DNA of 64,000 bases from Alectoria sarmentosa. Lineage: Eukaryota > Ascomycota > Lecanoromycetes > Lecanorales > Parmeliaceae. The notes beneath the pieces are model-generated. The model was given only the letters and a program-made list of their open reading frames with translations, searched no databases and was not told the origin of the DNA. Positions within the stretch are counted from its first letter, which is position 1. The number at the start of each line of letters is the position of its first letter. Below, in pieces: positions 53,846 to 64,000 of this stretch. The DNA lies in NCBI GenBank assembly GCA_009733775.1, contig WOGZ01000102.1:41823-105822 (forward strand), read 5' to 3'. The position numbers and the translations under genes are program-made.

Positions 53846-55769
53846 ATGACTCCGCAAGCCTTCATTTCAAGCTATGCTCCCCGTCTTCGAACTTACGGGA
53901 ATTCCTTACTCACCCCCGTCATTGCCCAAACAACTGCCCAAAATGCTCCCCTGTCCCGAACCACGAAGCGTGGCACAATTGCTATCAATTACGCCGAGAA
54001 CGAATACGACGATGATGATATATTTGAGGATAGCGAAGGCCCAAGACGACATACTGGCTTGCGAAGCAGGAGAGAAGACCCCAATCAGGCCAACAAGGAG
54101 GGACTTACAGAGAAGCTTGGGAGAGAAATACACGCGCCAGTCGAGGTCCAAGGGATATGGAGAGATTGGATGGGGAAGCTGAGATCTGTCAAGTGAGCAC
54201 CAATGACGTTTGAGGTGTTGTGGTACAGGCAAATTTACGGTCCCTACAGGACAGATAAACAACTCCATGCGCCGACAGCACTACCTCTGACCCTTATACC
54301 TATTCGAATTGACCTCGACATACCTCCATATACACCTCACCCTGCCCTTCCGCTTCCACCAGAATATCACACTCTCAACATCAATCCAGCCCTGCCCGCC
54401 TACAGAACGCCCGAGCCGACACCAGCATTTCGACTGAAAGACATCTTCCTATGGAATCTCCACGAAACACTGATCACGCCAGACCAATTCGCTACCATCC
54501 TCATCCATGACCTTGACCTCCCGAATGGAGCTGGATTAGCTTTGCAAGTCAGCAAGCAAATTCGAGAACAGTTGGAAGAATATGCAGGCGTGGCACTGCA
54601 TCCTCTGTTTCACTCCACAGACACTGGCGCCAGCAATGGTACCAGGCCTAAAGTAATACAAGCTGCGAGCTCTCGGGACCGATCATCCACACCGGCTCCC
54701 GCAGGCTCAGGCACACCCAGAGCGAACGGCGCCGACGGCATTCATGGCCATGCTTCTCCAGCCAGAGAGTCTACAAACGACATCACAGCCACCGCCTCCT
54801 CGCGTCCTGCCTCTACATCTAATGACGAAAACGACCCTGACGATACATACCGCTGCATAGTAAATCTCAATATCAATTTACAGAACAAGCTTTACACCGA
54901 CAAATTTGAATGGTCCTTGCTTCACCCAGTGGGCATTGCGGAGCGATTCGCAAAACAAACATGCGCCGATATTGGCCTTTCCGGTGAGTGGGTACCTGCA
55001 ATGGCACACGCCATTTACGAGGCTGTACTCCGCTTGAAGAAAGAAGCTTGCGAAAACGGTGGCTTAGTAGGCGCGATGAATGGCTACGGTGGAGGGATTG
55101 ATAATATGGCTGCCAGTTCCGCGGAGGCTGGCTGGCGATACGATAATGAGCACTTAGGAGATGAGTGGGAGCCGAAGCTCGAACGTCTGTCGAAAGAAGA
55201 AATCGAAAAGCGAGAAGGTGATCGAGAGAGACAGCTTCGGAGATTGAGGAGAGAGACGGCGCGATTCTCGAGTACCACGAATATGGCGGGCGGAATGCCA
55301 ACACAGCAAAGCGGTTATGGTAATCAAGGGGACGCTGATGACACGCCTGCCATGGGAAGAGGGGAGCGAAGTAAGAAGAAGAGACGATTCAGGAGTTTGA
55401 GCCCTGTGGGAAGGGTGACGCCAGATGTGGGCAATGCTGGGTATGGAGGTGGTGGTGCTGGGAGTCTTAATGAATGGTACCTTTGTCTGAACCTTGGGGT
55501 TGAGTGTCTCTAGTGCTGACACATGTGTTTGCAGGGAGAGAGCTACGTGGAGATGTTCACATTGTTTGGTGAACGGGTCTGCAGTGTGGGCTGTGAGGGA
55601 CGGACCAAACGGACCCAGAGTAAGTTCACCGTGATATGAGTGGTCAGGGGCATGTTTAAAGGGATTACAGTCATTATGCAGCAACTGCGGCCTTGCGTTT
55701 GAGCGAGACAAACGACTACCGCCTTGGGCAAAGAACCTGCATTACGCGGATATCCCCGTTGGGCGATGA
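53846..55769 (+). CDS. SFH1: SNF5/Sfh1 chromatin-remodelling subunit with C-terminal GATA-like finger
   Basis: Four exons (53846-54192, 54250-55476, 55535-55619, 55671-55769), with introns of 57, 58 and 51 bp, encode about 585 residues. The first exon ends in PVEVQGIWRDWMGKLRSV. Across the junction the SNF5 region starts (TDKQLHAPTALPLTLIPIRI). The two SNF5 repeats are EPTPAFRLKDIFLWNLHE through ALQVSKQIREQLEEYAG, and the part around CIVNLNINLQNKLYTDKFEW. An acidic-basic helix precedes the tail. The last two small exons add a zinc finger (RCSHCLVNGSAVWAVRDG, then SLCSNCGLAFERDKRLPPW), a Cx2C-x20-Cx2C GATA-like pattern. Sfh1/Snf5 is the core subunit of RSC/SWI-SNF remodelers. The first acceptor is my choice between two; a 36-bp alternative intron seems too short. 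Confidence 0.88.
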
Positions 55770-56093
55770 TGAGCGTCGTGATTGATCTTTCGATTCAAGG
55801 AGAGACAGCGTTCAAGATGAAGGACTTTGACGGATGGTTGATCGAAAAGCATGTGCATGGCGCATCATGAATGGGGCACTAGCCGCATCAAATCGGAGAT
55901 CTGCTCGAATTTTGTGGGTGTACGATAGCCCTTGAGGTCAGAAGGAGCAATGTTGCAGCGAATTCGAGGACAGACGTCAAGGTAAAACATTCCTCGTCTG
56001 GCTTGTTCGCTTCCTCTTTGTCATCATGTTCCTACACCCACAGCTATCTTGGCTGCTTGATGGGGATCTCATCACGTGGTTCCATCCCCCACA
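55770..56093. other. Convergent intergenic region
   Basis: About 320 bp between SFH1 and the small unknown gene on the minus strand. No gene is supportable. Confidence 0.5.
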
Positions 56094-56688
56094 CTATACA
56101 TCGACCCTGACCTTCTTACCCACCTTCTTTGGCATGCCTGCGGGCTCCTATCCTTTCCATTAGTGTCTGCTTCGAAAAGCATTCGTGAGCATGACAACCA
56201 CTCACAGATTCAGCCCTTCGCTTCCTCTCTGCTGCCAACGGCTCGTCATCCTTGGCGCTGTCCTTGCTAACATCTCTCTTGCCATTGAGGACAACAACGT
56301 TCTTACTACCCATGATACTAACCCCCGCCTGGATGTTGACACTGAGATTGACAAGCGCCCTCGCTTTCGTCTTCTCTTCTCCCGGCCCCGCTAGCTGTAA
56401 AGCACCGCGCAACACCTCCTCCATCTTGACCGCTTGCTCCGCGGGCGATGGCGAAGCGAGAGCGACATTGTTGCAGTGGCCCATGATGCGAGTGGAGGCG
56501 TCGATCGTGATGGCTTGTTGTTGGACTGGCTGCTGCCGCACGAGTTTAATTGTTGGGGCGCTGGGATTTGTCGAGTTGGGCCTGGGCGCATTCAGATTGG
56601 TAGTGAGCAAGGTGTGGAGAAGGGCGCGAGTTTGGGCGGCGGTGAGGGAGGGTGGTGTGTTGTGGGGGTTGGTAGGGGGTACAGCCAT
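56094..56688 (-). CDS. Small protein with a duplicated IMG motif, unknown function
   Basis: Exon 1 (56688-56206) and a short exon 2 (56147-56094), joined over a 58-bp intron (GTGAGT donor, CACTAATG branch, GATAG acceptor), encode 178 residues ending KKVGKKVRVDV. Without splicing the frame would add an implausible His/Cys-rich tail. The N-terminal 30 residues form a helix (LTAAQTRALLHTLLTTNL). Two similar segments follow: ITIDASTRIMGHCNNVALA at 60-78 and VNIQAGVSIMGSKNVVVLN at 117-135, separated by a helix (AEQAVKMEEVLRGALQLA). The C-terminus is basic. The alternation of beta-like repeats with IMG turns resembles beta-helix or beta-roll repeats. I recognise no named family. Confidence 0.6.
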
Positions 56689-57483
56689 GTTGGGGAGATG
56701 GAGGGCGAGAGGTAGATGGTATGGAGGCAGAGGATGAGCAAAGATGGTGTCAATTAAGGTTATTCTTCCTCGATAATTAGACTACCAACGAAGAGGAACG
56801 GATATAGGATGGAGAGGACGGGATGGGAGAATTGGCCGTATGTGGCTGGAAAGGAAGAGGGAGGTGGAAAAGGCAGAGGCAGAGGGGCGGGATTGTTTCT
56901 ATAAGCAAGGTAAAGAGGAAAGAGGAAAGAGGCTAGACTAGGGGAGTTGTCAATAGAATATTGATTTGCATGAATAGAAAATAGAATGCCAGTTGGGGGG
57001 GGGGGAGAAAAGGTGATGAATAGGCCGCAGGATTTGCGGGTGGGGGGCTTGATATTGTCCTCAATAGCTATTGACGCTCCGCGAGAGCGAGAGAGGGAGA
57101 GAGGTTGAAGTTGCTTTCATGTCAGTCAGAATCAGCACCATCAGCATCATCATCATCATCTTCTTCTTCATCATCATCATAGATGTGCTTGGATTTTTCG
57201 GATCCTTGTTGTTGCTTATTATTGTTGCTTGGTATTGTGGCCAATTGTTATTGTTGGTCGAACCCCTTTTTATTATTATTATTATTGACTCTCTCACTCG
57301 CTCTTATTGACAACTGTTTGTAGAAGCAAGCTCCGTCGGGTAAGTTGGCGCTAGTGGTTTCTTATTTTTCGTATTTTTCCTATTGTGCTTTATTGACTTA
57401 CCTACCCACCTACCTTAACGATTGTCGCCTCTGGTCCCATCCGCCTCGACAACGTACCTAGGTCCGCCGCTCTCTTGACTTGA
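56689..57483. other. Low-complexity intergenic region
   Basis: About 800 bp with an 11-G run near 56995-57005, a GAGCGAGAGAGGGAGAGAGG purine stretch, CATCATCATCATCATC and TTATTATTATTATTATT microsatellites (57140-57180 and 57270-57287) and ACCTACCCACCTACCTTAAC near 57400. Frames here translate to homopolymer-like peptides. No gene is supportable. Confidence 0.6.
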
Positions 57484-59787
57484 TCACATCCACAGCCGAC
57501 AAATCCCATCAGCTCCTGCGCTCACAAGCCACGGCTGGCTAGGGTGCCAATCCAGATCCAGAACCCCCAGTTCCTTCTTGACCGTGTGACCCCTTAGCAC
57601 CTTCAGCGGCACAATAGTCGCATTCTCCATCATGTCTCCCACGACCTTCCCGTGAAAGATCTGCAGGCTTCCGTCGTCGGATGCATCTGCGAAAAGCGGT
57701 AGCCCGCCTTGGTGATACTTGACCGCTCTGATGGCCTTCTTGTGATACCTCAATGTCTTGAATGGGCGGACCGAGAGATCCAGGTCATGCCAGAGGAGTC
57801 TCCGATCATAAGTACCCACTATCAAGTTGTCGCCGCCAGGATGCACATCAAACGATGAAATCCACCTGGCTCCTGGTTGGATAATCTTCACCAACTCCTG
57901 CTTTGAAAGATCGTAAGAGCGAATGACGCGTTGTGTAGCGATGAGGAAAATGGGTTTGGACGGGTGAAACGAAGCCGATTGAGCAAGCCCTTTCAGCTTT
58001 CGGAAGGGGAACTGTGTGAGATGTTTCGAGATCGCATGGATGGCGACGGCGCTGCTTTGAGCCTGTGGACAGACCGTACTGAAGTATTCACCTCGACGGT
58101 GCCAAGAAATCACTTTAACCGTCTTTCGTAGACTGAATTTGACAAGCACGCCTTCGTCCTCGAGACGGCTTCCTGGACGTGTCCACTGAATGGCAGGCTC
58201 CTTCGTTGCGTTGATGGTCGCGCCATTCGCAGCGTATCCCCAACCTGCGTCAAGAACCTCTCGGCCCTTAGTTTCGATCTCAGGATCTACTAGGGGTGGC
58301 GCTATTAGGTAAATATCTTCGCCAATTGCGGCCGAGAGGATGACTGCTTCAGTACCCGGTCTCCATCGGACGACGTTGACCGCCTCGTCGCTACCTAACC
58401 TGACTGACCATATTTGACGGCCAGTTAAAAGTTCCCATACTTTGACCATACCATCATCACCGCCGCTTGCCAACCAAAATCCTGAAGGATTAACTGCCAA
58501 GCTGCGTACTCGACCAACGTGGCCACGAAACAATGTTGCACAAGTGGTAGGAAAGGGCTTCAGTTCCTCGAGGCTTGGTAATTTGGGAAGCAAAGACTCG
58601 GGGTCTATATTCAACTTACTCCTACGTACTCTTGGTGCGAGATAGAGGTCCAGACATCGCTCGAATTTTTCCTTGATAAATTTGTCATAGCCCGGCACTT
58701 TTCGCAACGCGTCGTAATTTGTAGGCAAAAAGTCCTTGTCTCTGTCTTCTTCATCTGCGTCCTCCCAAGCCTTCTCCTCATTCCGATCAGGGAGATACTC
58801 CGGTGGTGGATGATAGCTTTCATCGTAGCCCGGTGGAGGAAGTTTGGGTGCAGGAACGTTCATGGGATGATCAGGTCTGGCAATTTCATTTGCCCAGATG
58901 TCGTAGCGTTTGACTTCAAGATCATCTACTTCTTCTTCCGGTGGGGTTTTGTACGGGAAGATTCTGCCCTCTCGTATGGCTCGGACAATCTTCATGATCT
59001 GCTTCGCTTCGTGCTTGGAGTTTACAAATCGTCTCTTGGGCTCTGGCGCTGCGCTCAATGGCATCATCTCCGTTTTACTCGTAAAGTGTTCAACGGTGTC
59101 AGGATAGGGATCGTAATCTTCGTCTGGGACCTCATTCATCTGAATCCTTTTCAAGACCTCTAGCTCTTGCTGGCTCAGCTCCAGCGGCTTGCCAGTTGCC
59201 GGATCTGTCAGACCAGTCCATCCTTTGGGCAGTTGGATACTGTCCAACAAAGCGTCCAGAGCCTCTCCCTTTGCCGGCCGTGAAATCTTCTTGCCATTAA
59301 TATCATATCCAATGTGGGGGTAGGAATCGTAGAATGACAGGGGTATATTGCCGATTGTGTTCTGAGTTGCAGGAGCGTCGCTGTCATCTGAGTCGTATAC
59401 AGGATCTATATCGTTGTAGATGTAACGAGGGTTACCGTTGGCATCTTCTGTAATCTTGTACTTGGCAGGTGGTCCCTCGGTATCTTCCTTCTCTTTTGTT
59501 ACACTTGATGTAGCTGTTCCATTTCGCTTCAGATCTGCCAGGTCACGCTCTACAGTCGATGGTACTTCGTCACTAACAATAGCATCTTCCAGATCGCTGT
59601 CGCCGTCGAAGAGATCGCTACTTGCGTCCTCATCTTCTTCGTCTATCTCTTCCTCGCTTTGCGAGCGGATGCCATCGAGTAGCGCTATTTCGAAATCGTC
59701 CCCGCCGTCGCTTAGAAGCACTTGATCAGCTTCTGGAGAGTCACGAGTGACAGCTTTGCGCTTTTTGGCACTCGGTTGAGGTGCCAT
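57484..59787 (-). CDS. ERB1: Ribosome biogenesis WD-repeat protein Erb1 (BOP1)
   Basis: One exon encodes 767 residues. The acidic N-terminus ([20 protein letters not shown]) is followed by the BOP1NT domain ([50 protein letters not shown] and [16 protein letters not shown], about residues 165-400). A seven-bladed WD40 propeller runs from about residue 420 ([20 protein letters not shown]) to the end ([23 protein letters not shown]). Erb1, with Ytm1 and Nop7, forms a pre-60S complex needed for 27S rRNA processing in the nucleolus. Domain order and length are normal and no damage is seen, even though the A/T-rich block starts under 600 bp upstream. Confidence 0.95.
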   Translation of the reverse strand: MAPQPSAKKRKAVTRDSPEADQVLLSDGGDDFEIALLDGIRSQSEEEIDEEDEDASSDLFDGDSDLEDAIVSDEVPSTVERDLADLKRNGTATSSVTKEKEDTEGPPAKYKITEDANGNPRYIYNDIDPVYDSDDSDAPATQNTIGNIPLSFYDSYPHIGYDINGKKISRPAKGEALDALLDSIQLPKGWTGLTDPATGKPLELSQQELEVLKRIQMNEVPDEDYDPYPDTVEHFTSKTEMMPLSAAPEPKRRFVNSKHEAKQIMKIVRAIREGRIFPYKTPPEEEVDDLEVKRYDIWANEIARPDHPMNVPAPKLPPPGYDESYHPPPEYLPDRNEEKAWEDADEEDRDKDFLPTNYDALRKVPGYDKFIKEKFERCLDLYLAPRVRRSKLNIDPESLLPKLPSLEELKPFPTTCATLFRGHVGRVRSLAVNPSGFWLASGGDDGMVKVWELLTGRQIWSVRLGSDEAVNVVRWRPGTEAVILSAAIGEDIYLIAPPLVDPEIETKGREVLDAGWGYAANGATINATKEPAIQWTRPGSRLEDEGVLVKFSLRKTVKVISWHRRGEYFSTVCPQAQSSAVAIHAISKHLTQFPFRKLKGLAQSASFHPSKPIFLIATQRVIRSYDLSKQELVKIIQPGARWISSFDVHPGGDNLIVGTYDRRLLWHDLDLSVRPFKTLRYHKKAIRAVKYHQGGLPLFADASDDGSLQIFHGKVVGDMMENATIVPLKVLRGHTVKKELGVLDLDWHPSQPWLVSAGADGICRLWM

Positions 59788-60369
59788 TGTAGTTTGTACT
59801 TACCTATGAACGAGATTTCTAGGAGCCAAAATGTTTTTTTGATTCTCTCGGCCGAACTAGCGTGTTTGCAAATATAGCTACATTACTTGGCGCCGAAAAA
59901 ATCAATCGTTTCCTGTCTTTAATAAATCCCTTGTAGAGTCCTCAACACGAGTTTCAAGAATGAACATTTTGTATCAAAGACAACCAGTATTATCCACTCT
60001 AATATCTGCCCCCAAAGCTAAGAGGCCCCGAGCTCAGATCTCCTTCAACCAATCCTAGGGTTTAATGAAATAGCTGGTTTTTAGCGCTTTTCAAGAGCTT
60101 CGATGTTAGGAACAACTTTCGGTGCACATGAAACGGATTGTCTCAAATGGAGAGACATTATCGTTAAAGTAGATAATGCTATGCTATCTCCATGAGAGGT
60201 TCAATATGGTTAACAGACGCACCAAATGTATGTGCGATTTTCTCAATGGCAAAAATTGTAACTATTTGCATACGCTAAACCTTCGGGCTAAGCGAAGGCT
60301 AGTGTACGGGATACCCCTCGGATAAAGGCATGCAAATTGCATTGTTAGCGCAACTTGCATGCAATTGCT
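59788..60369. other. Transition zone between ERB1 and the A/T-rich block
   Basis: Nearly neutral composition for about 580 bp, then an abrupt change near 60370. It holds a perfect 6-bp stem (CCTTCG at 60280-60285, CGAAGG at 60293-60298) and a near-palindrome centred on TTGCATGCAA just before the change (about 60350-60368). It includes the ERB1 promoter. No gene is supportable. Confidence 0.5.
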
Positions 60370-63300
60370 TCTATAAACTTTAAATTAAAATTAATTACTA
60401 CACTGTAACTATTTACTATTAGCATTATATTTCGTATATATATATTTATTTATTTTTATAATTAATTAACAATTTTTTTTATAATTATGCGATTTTATTT
60501 TAAAATAACGTTAAATCGAAAAATATAATTATTAAATAACTTTTTATTTTATTATTAATATTACGATTAAGAAATTTTTATAAAATTTATAAATATTATC
60601 GTAAAAAAATTAATTATAATTAAAAAGCTTACTTTTTTAATACTTAAAAATTATATAAAATAAAATTATATATTTAAAATAAAATTTTATTAATAAAATT
60701 TTTATATTTTATAATTATTAAATTGAATAAAAGTTTATTTCTTTATTTTTAATTTAACGCGAATATATTTTAAAAACATTTTATTATAAAATTCAATTTC
60801 GAATATTAACTTTTTGAACTTTTTTTTTATATTATATATAATATAATAAATTTATAAATTTATAAATTTAAATACGCGTTTTTTAATAATTTTATTTTTA
60901 TAAAATTTAATTTAAAAATTTCGAATTTTTATAATTAATGAAATTTTGTTTTTTAATTTATTTTATTTTTCGAAATATTTTAAAGTTTTTATTAAAGAAA
61001 CTATTAAAGTAAGTTTGAAATTTTATATATAATATAATATATATTATAATATCGAACTTACGAAAATAACTTCTTTAATAAAAGTTTTTAAAAACTTTTC
61101 GAAAAGCTTTTAATATAAAAATACGATTATTATTAAATATAAATCGAAAAAATATAAAATAATATAAAATTTAAGCTTTTTAATTATATTATAATACGAA
61201 ATAAAATTAAAACTTTTTAATTTATATTATTTATAAAATAATATAAGTTTTTAATAAATTATTTTATAAAATAATATATTCGCGAGTTTATTTTATAAAA
61301 TAATATATATATAAAATATTTCGTATTAATTAAAATTTTTTAAGCGATTATAAAATATTATAAAAATAATAAATAAAATAATAATTATAAAAATTTAATA
61401 TTATATAACTTATTAAAATATTTTATTAAATATTTTATTTTTTAAATTTTATAATTTCGAATTTATCGTTTTTTTTATTAATTACGAACGCGCATTATTT
61501 ATACTTTATAATTAATATTATTAATTTTTAAAATGCGAATTATTAATTTCTTTAATTGCGATAATTACATTTTCTCGTTAAAAACTATAATTAATTATAA
61601 ATTCGTTTCGCATATATTGTAAAAATATTTGCGTTTATTTTAAAAAAAATATATTAAAATTAATAATAAAATATAAAAATTGAAATTTTATCTTCGAAAA
61701 TACGATAAAAAAAAGCTTTCGATGTTTTTTGAAACGCTTTTAACGTTGAATTTTGAAATTTTAAATTGTTTAAAATCATTTTTACGTTATTCGTAATTTT
61801 TTTTATTTTTCTTTAAAAGACTTTTAATATAAGCGTTTCGTAATTTTTTTAATAACGACGAATTTTTCGAAAAGCGATAATTAAGTCTCATTTTTAATTA
61901 TATACGTTAAAATAATAAATTTTTTTTTTTTTTTTATATTTACGAAATTGTTTATTATTTAAAATAAATAAATATATCGTTAATTTAAATTATTTTAAAA
62001 TAATTTTGCGATTCGTTTATTTATTTTATATTAAATTGTTAATAATAAAAAATTAAATAAAATATATAAAAGCGTAAATAAATTAATTTTAACGTATTTA
62101 TTATTTTATTATATTAATATTAAAAAAAAAGTTTATATTTATTAACGTTTATTATAAAAATAACATAAATATTTATTAATAATATATAAGTTAATTAATT
62201 AATTTTTATAAAAATTAATTATTTATATGTTTATTAATGTTAAAAAAATCAAATTCGATTCATTTTCTTTATTCGACTATCGTCGAATATAAATTTAATA
62301 AATCTCATATTTTATATAACATTTTAATTAAATAATTTATTATTTACTTTTAATAAATATAAATTCGATCGATCGAGTTTCGTTTAATAATTTAATATTT
62401 ATTTTATTAATATATTTTACACATATTAATTTATAAATCGTTTTAAATTACGAAACTTTATTTTTATTTTATGAAAACACTTTATGCGAATATATTATTA
62501 TAAAATATCGTAAAAATTTTAAAGCGTTAAAAGATATTCGATTTATTATTATATTAACGAAATAATATCATTTTAAAGCCTCGACTCAAAACACGTTTAA
62601 ACGTTAATTTTAAATTAATTTCAATTTTTATTAAAAACGTTAATTTTATTAACGACGTAATTATAAAAATTAAATTACACATTTTAATTAATAAAATAAT
62701 CACGTTAATTGAAGAAGGCAGTTTTTAAATTTTTAAAATTATATTTAATTAATACACATTCTCATCGTGCGACGTATTTATTTAATTAAAAATTAATTAA
62801 TAAATACGTCTCAATCGCTAAAAGCAATCAATTTTAAAATTTATTAAAATAATTAATTAATAACGTATCGAAATTATATCGATCGTTATTTAATTTTTTG
62901 TTTAAATCGAAACGAGCAATTCTTTTAAAAGTTATTAATTTTAAAATTCATTGAAAACAAATTAATTAACGATAAATCAAATTTATTAATCGTTATTTAA
63001 GTTCGAATTTATTAAAATAATCAATTAATAACGTGTTAAATTTATCGATTATCGTTTAAATTTATTATATAAATTAAAAACGAGCATTTCTCGCTTAAAT
63101 TAATACGAATCGCGAATTTTTTTCATTTTAATACGTTAAAAAGTTAATTATCAATATGAGATTTAAAAGAATTACTTTTTGCGATCGCAAATATATATAT
63201 AATTTATATTAATTATTTAAATAAAATAAATATAAGTTTTAAAACACGTTTATTCGTTTCGTTTATTTTATTTTATTTAAAAAATATTCAAATTTCAAAA

Positions 63301-64000
63301 TTATTATTAATTTCGTTTTTTATATATTAAGTTTTTTATTATTATATTTATTATCGTTATTATATTCAAATTTTTAATATCAAAATTTATTAATATTTTA
63401 AAAAATATAATTAAATTAATTAATTTGATAATTTATATAATTTAAAAGCGAATCGTAAAAGACATTTTCAAGGTTTTTAATTTATGAAAATAAATTAAAT
63501 CGAAAAATAAACATCGATTTTAAATTTTATTATTTAATAATAATAACGATAATAATAATAACGATAACGTTAAATTCAAGATATAAAAATTAACGTATAA
63601 TCTTATTTGCATCGTTTTGCGTTTTTATATAATTAATAATAATTATATTAATATTAAATATATAATTAACGTTTATAACGCGTAAATTAAGTTGAAAAAA
63701 AACTATTTTCTTCGCGATTCTAAATATTTAATTCACGCGTTTCAACGTTTTAATAATTTAACGTTAAATTAATATAACGATGATTTCAACGAATATATTA
63801 ACAAATTTCGAAAATCGTTAATAAAGTTTCAATTTTTTTTTATTCAATTTAAATTAAACGAAAACTTACTTATTTAATAATTTTATTTCAATTTAAATTT
63901 TTTTTATAACGATTATATCGAATAATATTTTTAAAATAATATTTTATTTAATAAAAACGAATTATATAAATATATTTTAAACGAAATTATATAACGATTT
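60370..64000. repeat. Extreme A/T-rich, RIP-like block, gene-free, continues past the window
   Basis: From about 60370 to the window end the sequence is overwhelmingly A and T, with no frame long enough to count as coding on either strand. The cytosines that remain occur mostly as CpG (ACG, TCG, GCG), while CpA, CpT and CpC are rare. This is the pattern left by repeat-induced point mutation, which turns CpA into TpA in repeated DNA. Inside it, diverged repeat units are still visible: TTTATTAAAATAAT followed by AATTAATAACG occurs near 62840 and again near 63010, each followed about 60-70 bp later by AAACGAGCA (62913 and 63078). The block is probably a mutated transposon array; no family can be named. 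Confidence 0.85.

Noticed and set aside
54193..54228. 36-bp alternative first intron in SFH1
   Set aside because: Too short for splicing; the next acceptor at 54249 gives a 57-bp intron and a better match to the family.

Overview
The window looks like a chromosomal segment of a filamentous ascomycete (Pezizomycotina; by overall feel a Leotiomycetes-like fungus, which is inference). Genes are split by short introns (mostly 46-120 bp, GT-AG, with CTAAC/CTGAC-like branch sites). The proteins are typical eukaryotic housekeeping proteins in their fungal forms (Ssd1, Erb1, Sas10/Utp3, Sfh1 with a GATA-like finger, a Zn2Cys6 regulator). The last 3.6 kb is an extremely A/T-rich block that looks like repeat-induced point mutation (RIP). 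There are no operons; I rebuilt exons by hand from splice signals and family conservation.

Layout. 0-11 kb is gene-poor: a possible C-terminal gene end, a small membrane protein, a Cys-rich acidic protein, a secreted GH43 arabinanase-like enzyme and a small disordered protein. Between them lie long non-coding stretches with degenerate tandem repeats and a decayed coding region. 11.9-26 kb holds a Zn2Cys6 transcription factor, a patatin/TGL-family protein that has lost both catalytic residues, dipeptidyl peptidase III, the ER cargo receptor SURF4/Erv29 and a membrane-anchored disordered protein. 26-43 kb is a dense housekeeping cluster: SSD1, GLE1, 3-ketodihydrosphingosine reductase, SAS10/UTP3, mitochondrial branched-chain aminotransferase and an SCYL2-like pseudokinase. 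A 461-bp Tc1/mariner-type MITE sits in the promoter region shared by the aminotransferase and the pseudokinase. 43-60 kb holds a frame-broken GT32-like glycosyltransferase, an alpha/beta hydrolase with a very long disordered leader, a fatty-acid-hydroxylase-superfamily protein with a charged tail, ribosomal protein eL6 divergent from proteasome receptor Rpn13, SFH1, a small conserved-looking unknown and ERB1. From about 60.37 kb to the end is gene-free A/T-rich sequence in which remaining cytosines are mostly in CpG.

Functional themes. Several genes serve ribosome production and translation (eL6, Erb1, Utp3, Gle1, Ssd1), and others serve protein turnover (Rpn13, DPP III) and membrane or lipid traffic (SURF4, KDS reductase, SCYL2, TGL-like protein, hydroxylase). 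I see no biosynthetic gene cluster, CRISPR array, rRNA or convincing tRNA gene. The most unusual items are the double-dead patatin, the MITE in a divergent promoter, the glycosyltransferase broken at its DXD motif, the minus-strand triplicated RRFRC peptide motif, the duplicated IMG motif in a small unknown protein, and the CpG-sparing A/T block.
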